A stretch of 64,000 nucleotides of DNA. It comes from Saccharomyces mikatae IFO 1815. Its lineage: Eukaryota > Ascomycota > Saccharomycetes > Saccharomycetales > Saccharomycetaceae. The number at the start of each line of letters is the position of its first letter. Within the stretch, counting starts at the first letter, position 1. This document shows positions 9,808 to 20,200 of the stretch, piece by piece. The stretch is taken from the NCBI RefSeq assembly GCF_947241705.1, contig NC_079271.1:124001-188000 (forward strand). The letters run 5' to 3'. The notes beneath the pieces are model-generated. The model was not told where the DNA came from and did no database searches. It saw only the letters and a program-made list of their open reading frames with translations. Position numbers and translations under genes: made by a program.

Positions 9808-12165
9808 ATGTCAACCGCAAAGGCGTTCACTAAGCATATTTCGTTTGATGATCTGGCACCTTCCTTGATCGATGATCAAGCTACTATTATCAAAAACGAC
9901 AGTCATCATGTTGGCTTGAACAATCATTTTTTGCATATACCTCCGCAATTCAATCCTGTTTACAAAAATACGTTGACTGGTAGCCAAGGTTCTAATGAAC
10001 TTACAGCTGATGAAAATCTGGATTTACTTGAAGGCGAAGGTGTTTCTCCACCATCTCGAGTGGAAAGTCCAACATCTATGGCGCCTGGAGTTCCACATTT
10101 ATATACGCAGATGTTTTCACCAGCAGCACACGATCCTTCCAAGAACTATCTAAGATCATCCAGCGTTGAAAGAAGTAGGAGTGAATCTCCAATGTTCAGG
10201 TCAAGAAGAAGAACTTCAGTAAGATTACCTCCTCCCCCAAAAGTTTCTGTACTAAAAAAATTTCCGAAGGCTGCTGATGAACAGGGGCCCATTGATGACA
10301 TTAATATTGGAGACTTAGATTTTGAACTGGAAAGGAGAATGACCAAAATGACTGAAAGAAACACTCAAAAAAATTCCGGGTCAAGGAAGGGCTACACGCA
10401 AGCTGCATTTGCCAACCTTAATGAAGTGGAAGATAGGATTGAAGCTAAGTCAATGATGGATTTATCTGAAAGCGAAAATCCGGAAAGCTCAAAAAAAAGG
10501 TCAAAATCGTTTGCTGGGATGACAGATGAAGAATTAACTAAGTTGGAAGATTTTTATATAAGTAAAGGGAGATCAAATAAGACTAAAATAGATCAATTTG
10601 ATTTCGGTGAGCAAGTTCCGGTATATTTGAACACAACTGAATCGAAAACAGAGTCAAGCAATATAACAGACCCTTTGGCAGCAATCTATCCATCAAGACC
10701 TACAATTGTTCATAATGCAATTTCGATGACTGTTGATCACCCAGACTATGAAAGTTTTATATCCCAGACAAAAAACAAGCTGAATTGTAAAGAGAAAGAT
10801 GACAATGTCGATTTGAGAGTTGTATCATGTTATATATCAGGTAGGAGATATACCTGGTCATCAGTGGATTGGTATGCTGAAAATTTGGTAAGAGATGGTG
10901 ACCACTTAGTCATAATTACAACAATTCCTGAGTTTGAGGCCAAAATTGATTCTCTAGCCTATAAGGAGAAAAGAAAACACCGCTTAGAAAGAATGGCAAG
11001 TGATACCAGTGAAATCATGACTACAACGTCACATAGCCTCGTGGGTCCAGATCCGTCTAGCCCATTATCTACGGGAATGAGAGTAGAAGCCATTCATAAT
11101 GAGGCAAAACAGACATGTAGTAACATTCTAACTTACTACTCGAAAAGATTGGCTACAAAAATAGTTAGAATTAGTATTGAAATGGTAAAGGAAGATTCGA
11201 CAAGATCGGCAATAATTTGTGCAACTTCCCTATATAGGCCGAGTTTGCAAGTAATTAGCACTGTTAGTGCCAACATTCAGATCAAATTCAGGAATGGAAA
11301 AGTTAAACTGCCATTTTTCTTAATGAAACACTTTGCCATGCCAGCATTTGTCGTCCCATTCGAATTTATCGAGCCAGAACTTTTGATCAAATCTAGAACA
11401 GATGTAAATAAGGAAGAGAAGACTACCGATTCGGAGACCAGAGTAAAGAAAGAGGAAAGGTTACAATGGCTAAGTGGATTAATCAAGAGAACTTTAGAAA
11501 ATCCATTCACCAAACATAAGGTGGTTGACTCGGACGATGAAGAAAGTGATAGCGATGAATCAGTAGCGTCCGTAAATGAATACTTCCCAATCTCACCAGA
11601 GAAAAAAGAAGAAATGGAATTCTTCGATAAGATGGGATATGTAAGGCCAAAACCTTCCAGACAAGTACTTTTGGACGATAACACTCTCATGAAGTATGAT
11701 AGCTCTGGTCGAAAATTGACTCCCGTGGAGTCAAGAAGTTCTAAACGCAGTTCGAAGCGTAGTTCAAGAATACAGTTCAACAATAACAGTATTTATAAAG
11801 TAAAATCAATGGTAGATGATATTTACAACCATGACACAGCTCCTACACCTCATGTTAAAACCGCACTGAAATGGGATAATGAGGATCCAAAAATGAAACT
11901 CTCTTCACATCCAATGAGAAAAACAAAATCTGCGGGTTTATCACCCAGAACATCGTCTGCTTCATCGTCTTCGGGCCCGAAAAAGGTGCATCATCATCAC
12001 CATCATCATAACCACGTTTCAAGGACGAAAACCGCCGAAAGCAGCAAATCAGCCAGCAGCAAAAAAGGTAGTTCCTCATCTTCTTCGAAAGACCATCAAT
12101 TCAGGAAGCCTGAAAAGAAGAAGAAAAGTAAATTTGGCTCCATCTTTAAGAAAGTGTTCGGTTGA
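9808..12165 (+). CDS. Uncharacterised protein with possible Usp-like domain (YGR237C)
   Basis: Encodes 785 residues, the counterpart of YGR237C, whose function I do not know. Most of the chain is charged and disordered, with a PPPPP-type stretch near residue 140. A folded region at about 305-530 has alternating hydrophobic strands and helices (LRVVSCYISGRRYTWSSVDWYAENLV..GDHLVIITTIP, then IVRISIEMV and SAIICATSLYRP). This layout resembles universal stress protein / HUP-type alpha-beta folds. That is my inference from pattern, not a database result. The tail has a seven-histidine run near residue 727, serine runs and a strongly basic end, KKKKSKFGSIFKKVFG, which could form an amphipathic helix that binds membrane. 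It follows KEL2 in tandem. Confidence 0.85.
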   Translation: MSTAKAFTKHISFDDLAPSLIDDQATIIKNDSHHVGLNNHFLHIPPQFNPVYKNTLTGSQGSNELTADENLDLLEGEGVSPPSRVESPTSMAPGVPHLYTQMFSPAAHDPSKNYLRSSSVERSRSESPMFRSRRRTSVRLPPPPKVSVLKKFPKAADEQGPIDDINIGDLDFELERRMTKMTERNTQKNSGSRKGYTQAAFANLNEVEDRIEAKSMMDLSESENPESSKKRSKSFAGMTDEELTKLEDFYISKGRSNKTKIDQFDFGEQVPVYLNTTESKTESSNITDPLAAIYPSRPTIVHNAISMTVDHPDYESFISQTKNKLNCKEKDDNVDLRVVSCYISGRRYTWSSVDWYAENLVRDGDHLVIITTIPEFEAKIDSLAYKEKRKHRLERMASDTSEIMTTTSHSLVGPDPSSPLSTGMRVEAIHNEAKQTCSNILTYYSKRLATKIVRISIEMVKEDSTRSAIICATSLYRPSLQVISTVSANIQIKFRNGKVKLPFFLMKHFAMPAFVVPFEFIEPELLIKSRTDVNKEEKTTDSETRVKKEERLQWLSGLIKRTLENPFTKHKVVDSDDEESDSDESVASVNEYFPISPEKKEEMEFFDKMGYVRPKPSRQVLLDDNTLMKYDSSGRKLTPVESRSSKRSSKRSSRIQFNNNSIYKVKSMVDDIYNHDTAPTPHVKTALKWDNEDPKMKLSSHPMRKTKSAGLSPRTSSASSSSGPKKVHHHHHHHNHVSRTKTAESSKSASSKKGSSSSSSKDHQFRKPEKKKKSKFGSIFKKVFG

Positions 12166-12648
12166 ATTGGTTCAATACAAGAAAAAAAGCACAATTAAAA
12201 AAAGCAAAAGTTAAAGAACGATTAAGAACAACCCCGCAGCAGAGGAGCTTTGGGGGGGGTGGGGGGGGCATCACTCTTTACATACGCTCTGATAAAATAT
12301 AGTATCTAATTTAATTTCTTTTAATGATAGTAGTTCCACTTACTCTACGAATTGTATCAGCCGCACAAAGGGAGATTATTAGGTACCCTTTACAAGGGAT
12401 AACAAGCCTCACATCACCCCGATCAGCTGAATAATAAGTCGGCATGAAGCGAAAGAACTATGAAACATTGAGTGTTACTGATAAAGATGTTTCGCGATGT
12501 TAACTCTTCATATAAATAGGATGGCTGGATCTCTTTCATCTGACCGGCAGCTTACTCCGCAAATGTGACTCTAGTATTACTAACGTCAATATTTTTCATA
12601 ACCATAGACAATCATCATATATAACTCGATATAATCAACTTTCTAAAA
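12166..12648. other. YGR237C-SPG1 intergenic region
   Basis: SPG1 promoter. The striking item is a G-run pair at 12252-12268, listed separately. TATAAATAGG at about 12511-12520 is a plausible TATA element for SPG1, about 130 bp upstream of its start. Confidence 0.5.
12252..12268 (+). repeat. Paired guanine runs (G8-T-G8)
   Basis: Eight guanines, one thymine, then eight more guanines, in a genome of about 38 percent GC. Such runs can form a G-quadruplex and are prone to length change in replication and sequencing. It lies about 90 bp past the YGR237C stop and about 380 bp before SPG1. Confidence 0.8.
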
Positions 12649-12936
12649 ATGAAGTTAGATTCAGGAATATATTCAGAGGCACAACGGGTGGTGAGAACTC
12701 CCAAATTTAGGTACATCATGTTAGGGCTGGTAGGTGCTGCTGTGGTGCCGACCGCATACATGAGAAGGGGATATACGGTTCCTGCACATAGTTTAGACAG
12801 AATTAATGGCATCGACACGACTAAGATGCCTACGGCGGGTGCTAGTCAAAAGGTAGCAATGACTAAGGGTAAGAGCTTACAGGAGATGATGGATGATGAC
12901 GAAGTTACGTACCTGATGTTTTCTTCAATTATGTAA
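12649..12936 (+). CDS. SPG1: Small stationary-phase survival protein
   Basis: Encodes 95 residues, the same length as S. cerevisiae Spg1. The first 50 residues and the last 25 (KGKSLQEMMDDDEVTYLMFSSIM in parts) look nearly identical from memory, while the middle differs. S. cerevisiae Spg1 is needed for survival at high temperature in stationary phase and has been found with mitochondria. A hydrophobic stretch at about residues 24-40 (IMLGLVGAAVVPTAYM) could be a single membrane span, flanked by basic residues. Its molecular job is unknown. It precedes MIC26, another mitochondrial gene, in tandem. Confidence 0.93.
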   Translation: MKLDSGIYSEAQRVVRTPKFRYIMLGLVGAAVVPTAYMRRGYTVPAHSLDRINGIDTTKMPTAGASQKVAMTKGKSLQEMMDDDEVTYLMFSSIM

Positions 12937-13413
12937 AGAGAGACTATTTCACAAACTCTCTGCATTTCTTTGTTTTCATTTTATATATTTGCATTTAAGT
13001 CACTGAAGGGCTGGTGGGAAGGCTTTTTCAATTTAACATCAGATCCTTCTTAACTCTTCGTTGATAAGGTTATTGACTCAGCGACGCATAGGTAAACATT
13101 TTTTACATGTATACTCAACTGATATTTATTCTATGATGTATGTATGGTCTCTGAGACTTCTTTATTGCCGTTTATCCAGAGAAGTCGTCATGGCTGCTTG
13201 ACCACTGAAAGAATTCGCAGATGAACAGTCTCACATTACTTTATTATTAGTGCGGGTAAATTTTTTGTCTATTTTATTTTCTACCTAACGAGAAGCGAAT
13301 AAGCTTGCCCTAAAATAGTAGTATTAGAAAGGGAGTTACTTTTCTTTCCAACTGATTTGTGCATCCAAAGATAAACAAAGAAGAGAAAAATTATTTGAAA
13401 TAGAACGAACACG
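12937..13413. other. SPG1-MIC26 intergenic region
   Basis: MIC26 promoter, with a Reb1-type site at 13253-13259 listed separately. Nothing else was recognised. Confidence 0.5.
13253..13259 (-). promoter_or_regulatory. Reb1-type site upstream of MIC26
   Basis: CGGGTAA (TTACCCG on the minus strand) lies about 155 bp before the MIC26 start, a usual Reb1 distance. Confidence 0.5.
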
Positions 13414-14115
13414 ATGGCAAAGGATTTTTATCGCCAGGTAGACCCCGTCGTGGAGAAGATTGTTCCACCCGAGAATGCCATAGTGATCTCCTCAGAAGCT
13501 AAAGAGGCCACTGTTAACGAAAACGAAGCTGAACAAGGTGTTTTTTCCCAAAAAGTTTTGGGATTCATTGGGGAAAATGAGCTCGTAGATGGTATTTCAG
13601 TGCGCGATCCTGATTATCTGAAGAAATTTTTCAACGAAAGAAGAAAACAATTCTCTACTAAATGGAATAAAGTAACAACCAAAGTGGATGATGTCGTGGG
13701 CACCTATTATGCCCGTGAAAAAAGCTTTACATCGGCCATTTCAAGCCTACACACTGATCCAAAGGAGCGCCTAATACCAGGGGTTTCGTCTATTTTAGTT
13801 GCCTTCATGACAGGTTCTGTTTTGACAAGAAGAAGAACATGGATTCTTCGTGCAACAATGCCATTTATACTGGGTTCGTGTTGCTTTGCTTATGTAATGC
13901 CAAGCACTTTCAAAAACACCATGGGTCTTGCTCATGATATAGAAATGAATACATTTCCTCGCTTTGTCCAGAGACAAGATCACCTATGGCAAGAAATCAA
14001 AAGATTGAGCAACGCATCTATGCAATATTACTGTGACGCCAAGAGGTGGTTTAACAAAGATGTAGAAAAAACAGGAGACGCAATCAAAGATTGGACTGGT
14101 ATAAACGTAAAATAA
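13414..14115 (+). CDS. MIC26: MICOS complex subunit
   Basis: Encodes 233 residues, as in S. cerevisiae (also called MOS2). The protein belongs to the apolipoprotein O/MICOS family of the mitochondrial inner membrane, which shapes cristae junctions. Two closely spaced membrane segments are visible, about residues 119-139 (PGVSSILVAFMTGSVL) and 143-164 (WILRATMPFILGSCCFAYVMP), joined by a basic RRRT turn. A glycine occurs in each span. The N-terminal 110 residues are charged and the C-terminal part is amphipathic. Neighbours SPG1 and YHB1 are not functionally linked to it beyond a mitochondrial or stress theme. Confidence 0.93.
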   Translation: MAKDFYRQVDPVVEKIVPPENAIVISSEAKEATVNENEAEQGVFSQKVLGFIGENELVDGISVRDPDYLKKFFNERRKQFSTKWNKVTTKVDDVVGTYYAREKSFTSAISSLHTDPKERLIPGVSSILVAFMTGSVLTRRRTWILRATMPFILGSCCFAYVMPSTFKNTMGLAHDIEMNTFPRFVQRQDHLWQEIKRLSNASMQYYCDAKRWFNKDVEKTGDAIKDWTGINVK

Positions 14116-14364
14116 ATTGTATATAACACCTTCCCTGTATCAAATAATCTTATATGTACATATTTTTCACATATTATCTGAATATTCCACACGAAAATCC
14201 TCACAAGGATTTCCAACAAAGTATAGCAACAAAATTCTAACGTGTTTGTATGACGTTTTGTTAAATTTTTCTTTTGATAGTATAGTTTTTCAAATTGTGA
14301 AGGTCGGATACAAACTATCACCAATAGGCAAGTGAATAAGAGCATACTTTACAGTGATTACTTT

Positions 14365-15564
14365 TTAAACTTGTACAGTTGACATTTTTGGACCAAACGG
14401 TTCGTAATGGATCATATCGTCACGATGCTCCAGTTCTTTCAGATGAGTAATCATAGCTTGCATAAATGCCAAGGAGCCACAGGTATAAACATCGGCATGT
14501 GCAGGTGAGTTTTCTTTCAAGAATTTGGCATCAATCAATGGTTCAGTATCAGTATGAACAATGGTTTTTTCGACATTTGAGCATTTATCCAACAGTTCAT
14601 CAACTCGTCTTTTGAACGCTTGTGTCTCTTCATTGTACGAAGATTGTATCCAATAGATTGGCCTATTCGGGTTGCATTTGACTTGTTCTTCTAGCATAGC
14701 TAGAATCGGTGTGACGCCGACACCAGAAGATAACAATACCAACGGAATTTCATCCTGGTTTATCAAGCGCTTGTTCATTGCAAAATCACCGGCCGGTGCA
14801 CTTAGTTTAATCTCATCACCAACTTTGGCATCCTTGTGTAAATATTCCGAGACCAAACCTGCAGGAAAGTCACTTCCAGCAGCCTCCATCTTTACTGCAA
14901 ATCGTAACCCATCATTGGTAGACGCAGAACAAATAGAGTAATGTCTTAAGGCATCGTACTGGTTTCCCTGCCTAATTGGGTGAGTATTTACTGTGATATA
15001 TTGACCTGGAGTGATCGGCAAACTTTCCAAATCAATACCAGAACCAGGCCTTGGTTTAACGGTAAATTCCACAATATCGGAAGCAACGTACTCTTTGGCA
15101 GTAATTTCAAATGGTTTCCAACCTGGCCATGAAGCTTCTTCGTACATTTGTTTTTCAACAGTGATGAAGATGTCAGCAATGGTTTGGTAGGCCTCTCCCC
15201 AGGCATTAATGATATCGGGGGTTGCAGCATCGCCTAAAACTTCTTTAATGGCTCTTAGTAAGTATTTTCCAACAATTGGGTAATGCTCAGGTTTAACTTG
15301 CAAAGCACGGTGCTTGTGGCCAATTTGCTTAACATGTTCTATAAGCACGGACAAATCATCAATGTTCTTAGCCGCAGCCAAAACTGTAACAGCCAAGGCA
15401 TTAGGCTGGGCACCAATTTTTTGGTTAGTTCTATTAAAAATATTAAGTAACTCAGTATGCTCAGTGAGCATGTTTTTATAAAATGTACGCGTGATCGTAG
15501 CACCTTGCTGTTCTAAGACAGGAACGGTAGCTTTGATTATGGAACGAGTTTTTTCGGCTAGCAT
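14365..15564 (-). CDS. YHB1: Flavohemoglobin, nitric oxide dioxygenase
   Basis: Encodes 399 residues from the ATG at 15564. The frame stays open for 29 more codons upstream, but the family start is MLAEKTRSII and the extra part is not conserved, so the inner ATG is chosen. The enzyme converts NO to nitrate with O2 and NADPH, in cytosol and mitochondria. The globin domain (1-145) has Tyr29 (B10), Gln53 (E7) and proximal His85 in HKHRAL. The reductase part has the FAD motif RHYSIC, the nucleotide motif GVGVTP, and CGS near the C-terminus. It converges with MIC26, leaving 249 bp between stops, and has a long upstream region shared with PHO81. Confidence 0.97.
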   Translation of the reverse strand: MLAEKTRSIIKATVPVLEQQGATITRTFYKNMLTEHTELLNIFNRTNQKIGAQPNALAVTVLAAAKNIDDLSVLIEHVKQIGHKHRALQVKPEHYPIVGKYLLRAIKEVLGDAATPDIINAWGEAYQTIADIFITVEKQMYEEASWPGWKPFEITAKEYVASDIVEFTVKPRPGSGIDLESLPITPGQYITVNTHPIRQGNQYDALRHYSICSASTNDGLRFAVKMEAAGSDFPAGLVSEYLHKDAKVGDEIKLSAPAGDFAMNKRLINQDEIPLVLLSSGVGVTPILAMLEEQVKCNPNRPIYWIQSSYNEETQAFKRRVDELLDKCSNVEKTIVHTDTEPLIDAKFLKENSPAHADVYTCGSLAFMQAMITHLKELEHRDDMIHYEPFGPKMSTVQV

Positions 15565-16039
15565 TGATGTTATGATCTTTGAGTAGTTTGTTAAAACTGT
15601 TAAAATATAAAACAAATGAATATCGTTTTGAGACAAGCCAAGAACATTCACTTCAATTCACAGTACGTTTATATATGTTTTATTTTTCAGTTAGTGAAAT
15701 TATAATTGATGACATACGTGACTGAAAAGACGTTCAACGGCATCAATTTGTCAGTAACTGTGCTTAGACCACCGTACAATAGACTCGAATATTTTCGCAT
15801 TGACAAATACCATTCATGCTACTATGTGTGAGTGGTCAAGTCAGTACAATATTTTTACAGGGGGTTTCTGCATTGCTTTCTTAGAAAGATGACCTGAAAA
15901 CAATCTTCGAAGATGCATAAGCGCGTCCGCTTTTTTAGTAACGATTAGTAATCAGGTAATTATATTTGACACCATTGGGCCAAGAAGACGCATTATATCG
16001 GTCAGAAGATGCAATTGGTAAAAGGAAAACAATTTGCCG

Positions 16040-16056
16040 CGTAGACTATCAATTCT
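16040..16056 (+). promoter_or_regulatory. Fzf1-like nitrosative stress site
   Basis: This 17-base stretch with core CTATCA fits about 15 of 17 positions of the Fzf1 CS2 consensus (YGSMNMCTATCAYTTYY, from memory). It lies about 476 bp upstream of YHB1, the best known NO-induced gene in yeast. Two mismatches and the distance keep this tentative. Confidence 0.35.
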
Positions 16057-16861
16057 GGTTTAACTTTATTCAGAAAATTGGGGAAGGCATAAAGATTACA
16101 TTTCTCAATTGACCATTCTCGGAAATGTACGAGTGCTAATGTAAGGAATAAACGAACATTTCTCGGTCATTATTTTTGCCGTTGAATCATCTTCTCAAGA
16201 TGATGTTTTGGCATGTATACGAAATTGTGATCTTCAGTTTGATTGACGAGATCCTCAGACATGAGTCGTCTAAAGTGTCATGTAGCTAGTTTTGGCATTA
16301 TAGTAAGGGACACTTGAACGCAGCGTAGAAAGCCCTGTAGACTTACTCGAAAATGTAGGGAATGAATATACAATTTTTGATTTGTAAGCAATCAAGCACT
16401 GGAACGAGGACATTTTCTTGACCGTTCGTCGCCCAAACGAGCCTTAAAACTTCAAGCTAATGAAATTTTAAAAACAACTTGTGTACGTTTTACCGGAATA
16501 GCACACTAACTACTTCTAAGCGAACATATTGTGCGATGTTTTCTTGATCATACCATCTTTGAAAATTGGTAGTTACGGCACCTATATTGAGTAAATTATA
16601 CAGATTTATTACAGATCGGCTTCTATGAGTGAATTGCCGCTTTGCTTCCTAAAAAATTCATTAGCAACGTAATTAATCCGAATTTGTTGCTAGTATATAC
16701 ACTTTGAAGGCGATTGAGACACGCTGTCAATTCAAGGTTAGAATATAGAAACATTAATACGATGAGCCTTCGACTTCTTTAACTGCCGTCCGCTTCCTTT
16801 GCAACAAGAAAGTCTCTTTAATTATAAAACATGTTTTGTGTGAGAGGTACAGGTGTCGTGG

Positions 16862-16867
16862 CACGTG
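16862..16867. promoter_or_regulatory. Pho4-type site (CACGTG) upstream of PHO81
   Basis: GCACGTGC, with CACGTG at its centre, lies 335-340 bp before the PHO81 start. From memory the S. cerevisiae PHO81 promoter has a single functional Pho4 site at almost the same distance. The G/C flank favours Pho4 over Cbf1. It implies phosphate-starvation feedback on the pathway's own CDK inhibitor. Confidence 0.75.
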
Positions 16868-17201
16868 CGAATAAGGGCAGAAATTAATCAAATTCATCAC
16901 AGCTATTTGGCGATGGCTCGAGACTGGCAATGGAACCACCACCAGGTACTATTATTACTCCTGTTCAGCATATAGTAACTTATTAAGAACCTCTTCAAAC
17001 CTATTACATAATTTTCTTTGTGCAACGTACAGGTACAAAGATTTGGTTTTCGATTTTTTAAGCAACAACAGCCACACTAACTATTCTTTAGGCAGGACGT
17101 ACTGCTCAGAGTATTTTCATAACGGTATCTCCTTAGTCCTACGATAATAGAACTTATAAGTATTATAATTCCTTGGAGTAACATAGTTAGATAGACATAA
17201 A

Positions 17202-20200
17202 ATGAAGTTCGGCAAGTATTTGGAAGCCAGACAACTGGAATTGGCAGAGTACAACAGTCATTTTATTGATTACAAGGCCTTGAAGAAGCTCATCAAACAA
17301 TTGGCCATTCCCACTTTAAAGACTAGCTCAGATTTAGATTTGCATTTGACATTAGATGACATTGACGAGAGTATTATACATCAAAGACTGCAAGAAAATA
17401 AAGCTGCTTTTTTTTTTAAACTAGAAAGAGAACTAGAAAAGGTCAATGGATATTATTTAGCAAGAGAGTCTGATCTACGGATAAAATTTAATATTTTACA
17501 TTCAAAATATAAAGATTATAAATTAAGCGGTAAGCTAAACTCAAACCAAGCTACCTCATTCAAAAATTTGTATGCGGCTTTCAGAAAGTTTCAAAAGGAC
17601 CTTAGGAATTTGGAGCAATATGTTGAGTTAAATAAAACTGGATTTTCAAAAGCGCTAAAGAAATGGGATAAACGATCTCAATCTCATGACAAGGATTTTT
17701 ATCTAGCTACCGTTGTCTCTATTCAACCAATTTTCACTAGAGATGGGCCGCTAAAACTAAATGATGAAACTTTGCATATCCTTATCGAGTTAAATGATAT
17801 TGATAACAACAATAGAGGAGTAGATCTGCAACCCAGTACGTTTGCTAATGACAACGACGATAATAAGAGCACCACGAGTATTGAAAATAAAAACTATAAT
17901 GATAACAATAATGATAACATACACCGGGATTATAAGTTGATAACATCAAAGAATTCTGAAAACCAACTTGAACATCTTTTCCAAGAAACTTCCTCTTCCC
18001 TCGATATGGAGATGGAAATCGAAAACTGGTACAAGGAAATTTTGAATATAGCGACCGTCAAAGATATTCAAAGAAAACATGCATTATTAAGGAATTTTAG
18101 AGAGACCAAGATTTTCGCATATCTACTAAAAAATTCGTCGGCAACTTCTCATAAGAATGTGTTTTCTTTGTTGAAAAATTGTCTAACGATGTTATTCTTA
18201 CTGTTGGTGGCTAGTTCTTTAGACGATAACTCTCTGCACGTTTTTTATACATGCAATCAAGATCATATTGATCTGTCATATTGTGATGAAGATGACCAAG
18301 TGTTCTCACGAAAAAACGTATTTCATGAAGCTACAAGTTGCCCAAATAAGTCTCGCTTATTTATCCTCGATGAAGCCTTAACAACTTCGAGACTATCTAA
18401 AGAAACAGTTCAGAAGTTACTGAACGCTCGCGATATACATGCAAGAGTTCCGCTTCATTATGCTGCAGAGCTAGGAAAACTAGAATTTGTTCATTCATTG
18501 CTGATTACCAATCTCTTAGAGGACATTGATCCTATTGATGGTGATTCTAAAACACCCTTGGTGTTGGCTATCACGAACAACCATATAGATGTTGTTAGGG
18601 ACTTACTAACTATTGGTGGTGCAAACGCATCACCAGTAGAAAAGCCAGTTTTGGATTATAGTAAAAATGTGATTAGCTCTACTAAAGTTCAATTTGACCC
18701 TTTGAATGTCGCTTGTAAATTCAACAACCATGATGCTGCCAAGTTACTTCTCGAAATTCGAAGTAAGCAAAATGCAGATCATGCCAAGAATCAAAGTTCC
18801 CGACATTTATGCCAACCGCTTTTCAAAAAGAACTCAACAGGCTTATGCACTCTTCATATAGTGGCCAAGATCGGCGGTGATCCACAATTGATTCGACTAT
18901 TGATAAATTACGGAGCAGATCCTAATGAAATCGACGGATTTAATAAATGGACACCAATTTTTTACGCTATCCGATCTGGTCACTCTAAAGTTATTAGTGA
19001 GCTACTGAAACATAAAGCACGCCTGGATATTGAAGACGACAATGGACATTCCCCACTATTTTACGCCTTATGGGAAAGTCATGTCGGTGTTTTGAATGAA
19101 CTTTTACAACCTCCAATAAATGCTTCATCTGCATCTACAACTGAAATACATATGCGATCTAATACGCTATGTCTTAATACAATAGAATTAACTCCAAATC
19201 ATGACAAATTTGATTTAGATATCCAAGATAGTATTCCTGATTTTGCTTTACCCCCACCAATTATTCCATTAAGAAAGTACGGTCATAACTTTTTGGAAAA
19301 AAAAATTTACATTAAACTGAAATTAAAACCTGGCCTTGAGTCCATAAAACTAACTCAAGATAATGGTATTATTATGTCATCATCACCAGGCAGAATCACG
19401 CTATCCTCTAATCTACCCGAAATAATTCCACGTAATGTTATTTTACCAGTAAGGCCTGGTGAAATCAATAGTTTTTGTAAAGATTTCAGTGAAACGAACG
19501 ATGAAGAAGATGATGATGAGGTTAGTGAAGATCATGATGATGGCGAAATAGTTTTTCAAGTCGATTCCATCGATGATTTTTCAATGGATTTTGAGATATT
19601 TCCTTCATTTGGTACAAGGATAATTGCCAAAACAACAGCAATGCCATTTCTTTTCAAGAAAGCAGCAACAAACAGTACTGCAACGATGAATTTGCCTTTA
19701 TTTGATACCAGATTGAACAATATTGGATCTCTCACTTTGGATTATCAGATTATTTTTCCGTATCCAGGAAGCCCACTAAAAATCATAAAATATGAGCCAT
19801 ACTGGAAATCCACTGGAAGCGATTTATTGACATCTAGTAAAGATAGCAACTTTGTCACTTCTTCTTCTTTAAGTGGCAGCTTTATTAGTGTATTAGTTTG
19901 CGCTCTGAATGATGGAACCATAGTGGCAGCCCCGAAACCTTATATTGAATTCAAAAACACAAAAATTCTGTTAAATGATCTGACGAAAGAACAATTAGAA
20001 AAAGTAGTGGATTATGATTTCGCTAAAATTGATGGGAGCTTTGACAGAGTATCGTTGAAGGAATATTTATCTTCCAAAGTAGTCCCTCTAAGAAGCTTGT
20101 TGGAAGTAATTCCAGCGTCAGTACAGCTGGTGATTAGTGTCTGTTTCCCAACAGATAAAGAAATCAATACTATTCCCATTAAAATATCACCCTTCTTAAA

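Larger units (their letters stand above)
15565..17201. other. YHB1-PHO81 divergent intergenic region (1.6 kb)
   Basis: A long gap between divergent genes. The PHO81 side carries a CACGTG at 16862-16867. The YHB1 side carries an AGGGG stress-element core at 15859-15863 and a sequence resembling the Fzf1 consensus at 16040-16056. No RNA gene or LTR was recognised. The length agrees with my memory of the S. cerevisiae locus, so it is not a fresh insertion. Confidence 0.55.

Noticed and set aside
15565-15651. A 29-codon N-terminal extension of YHB1
   Set aside because: The frame is open but not like the family N-terminus; MLAEKTRSII at 15564 is the conserved start.
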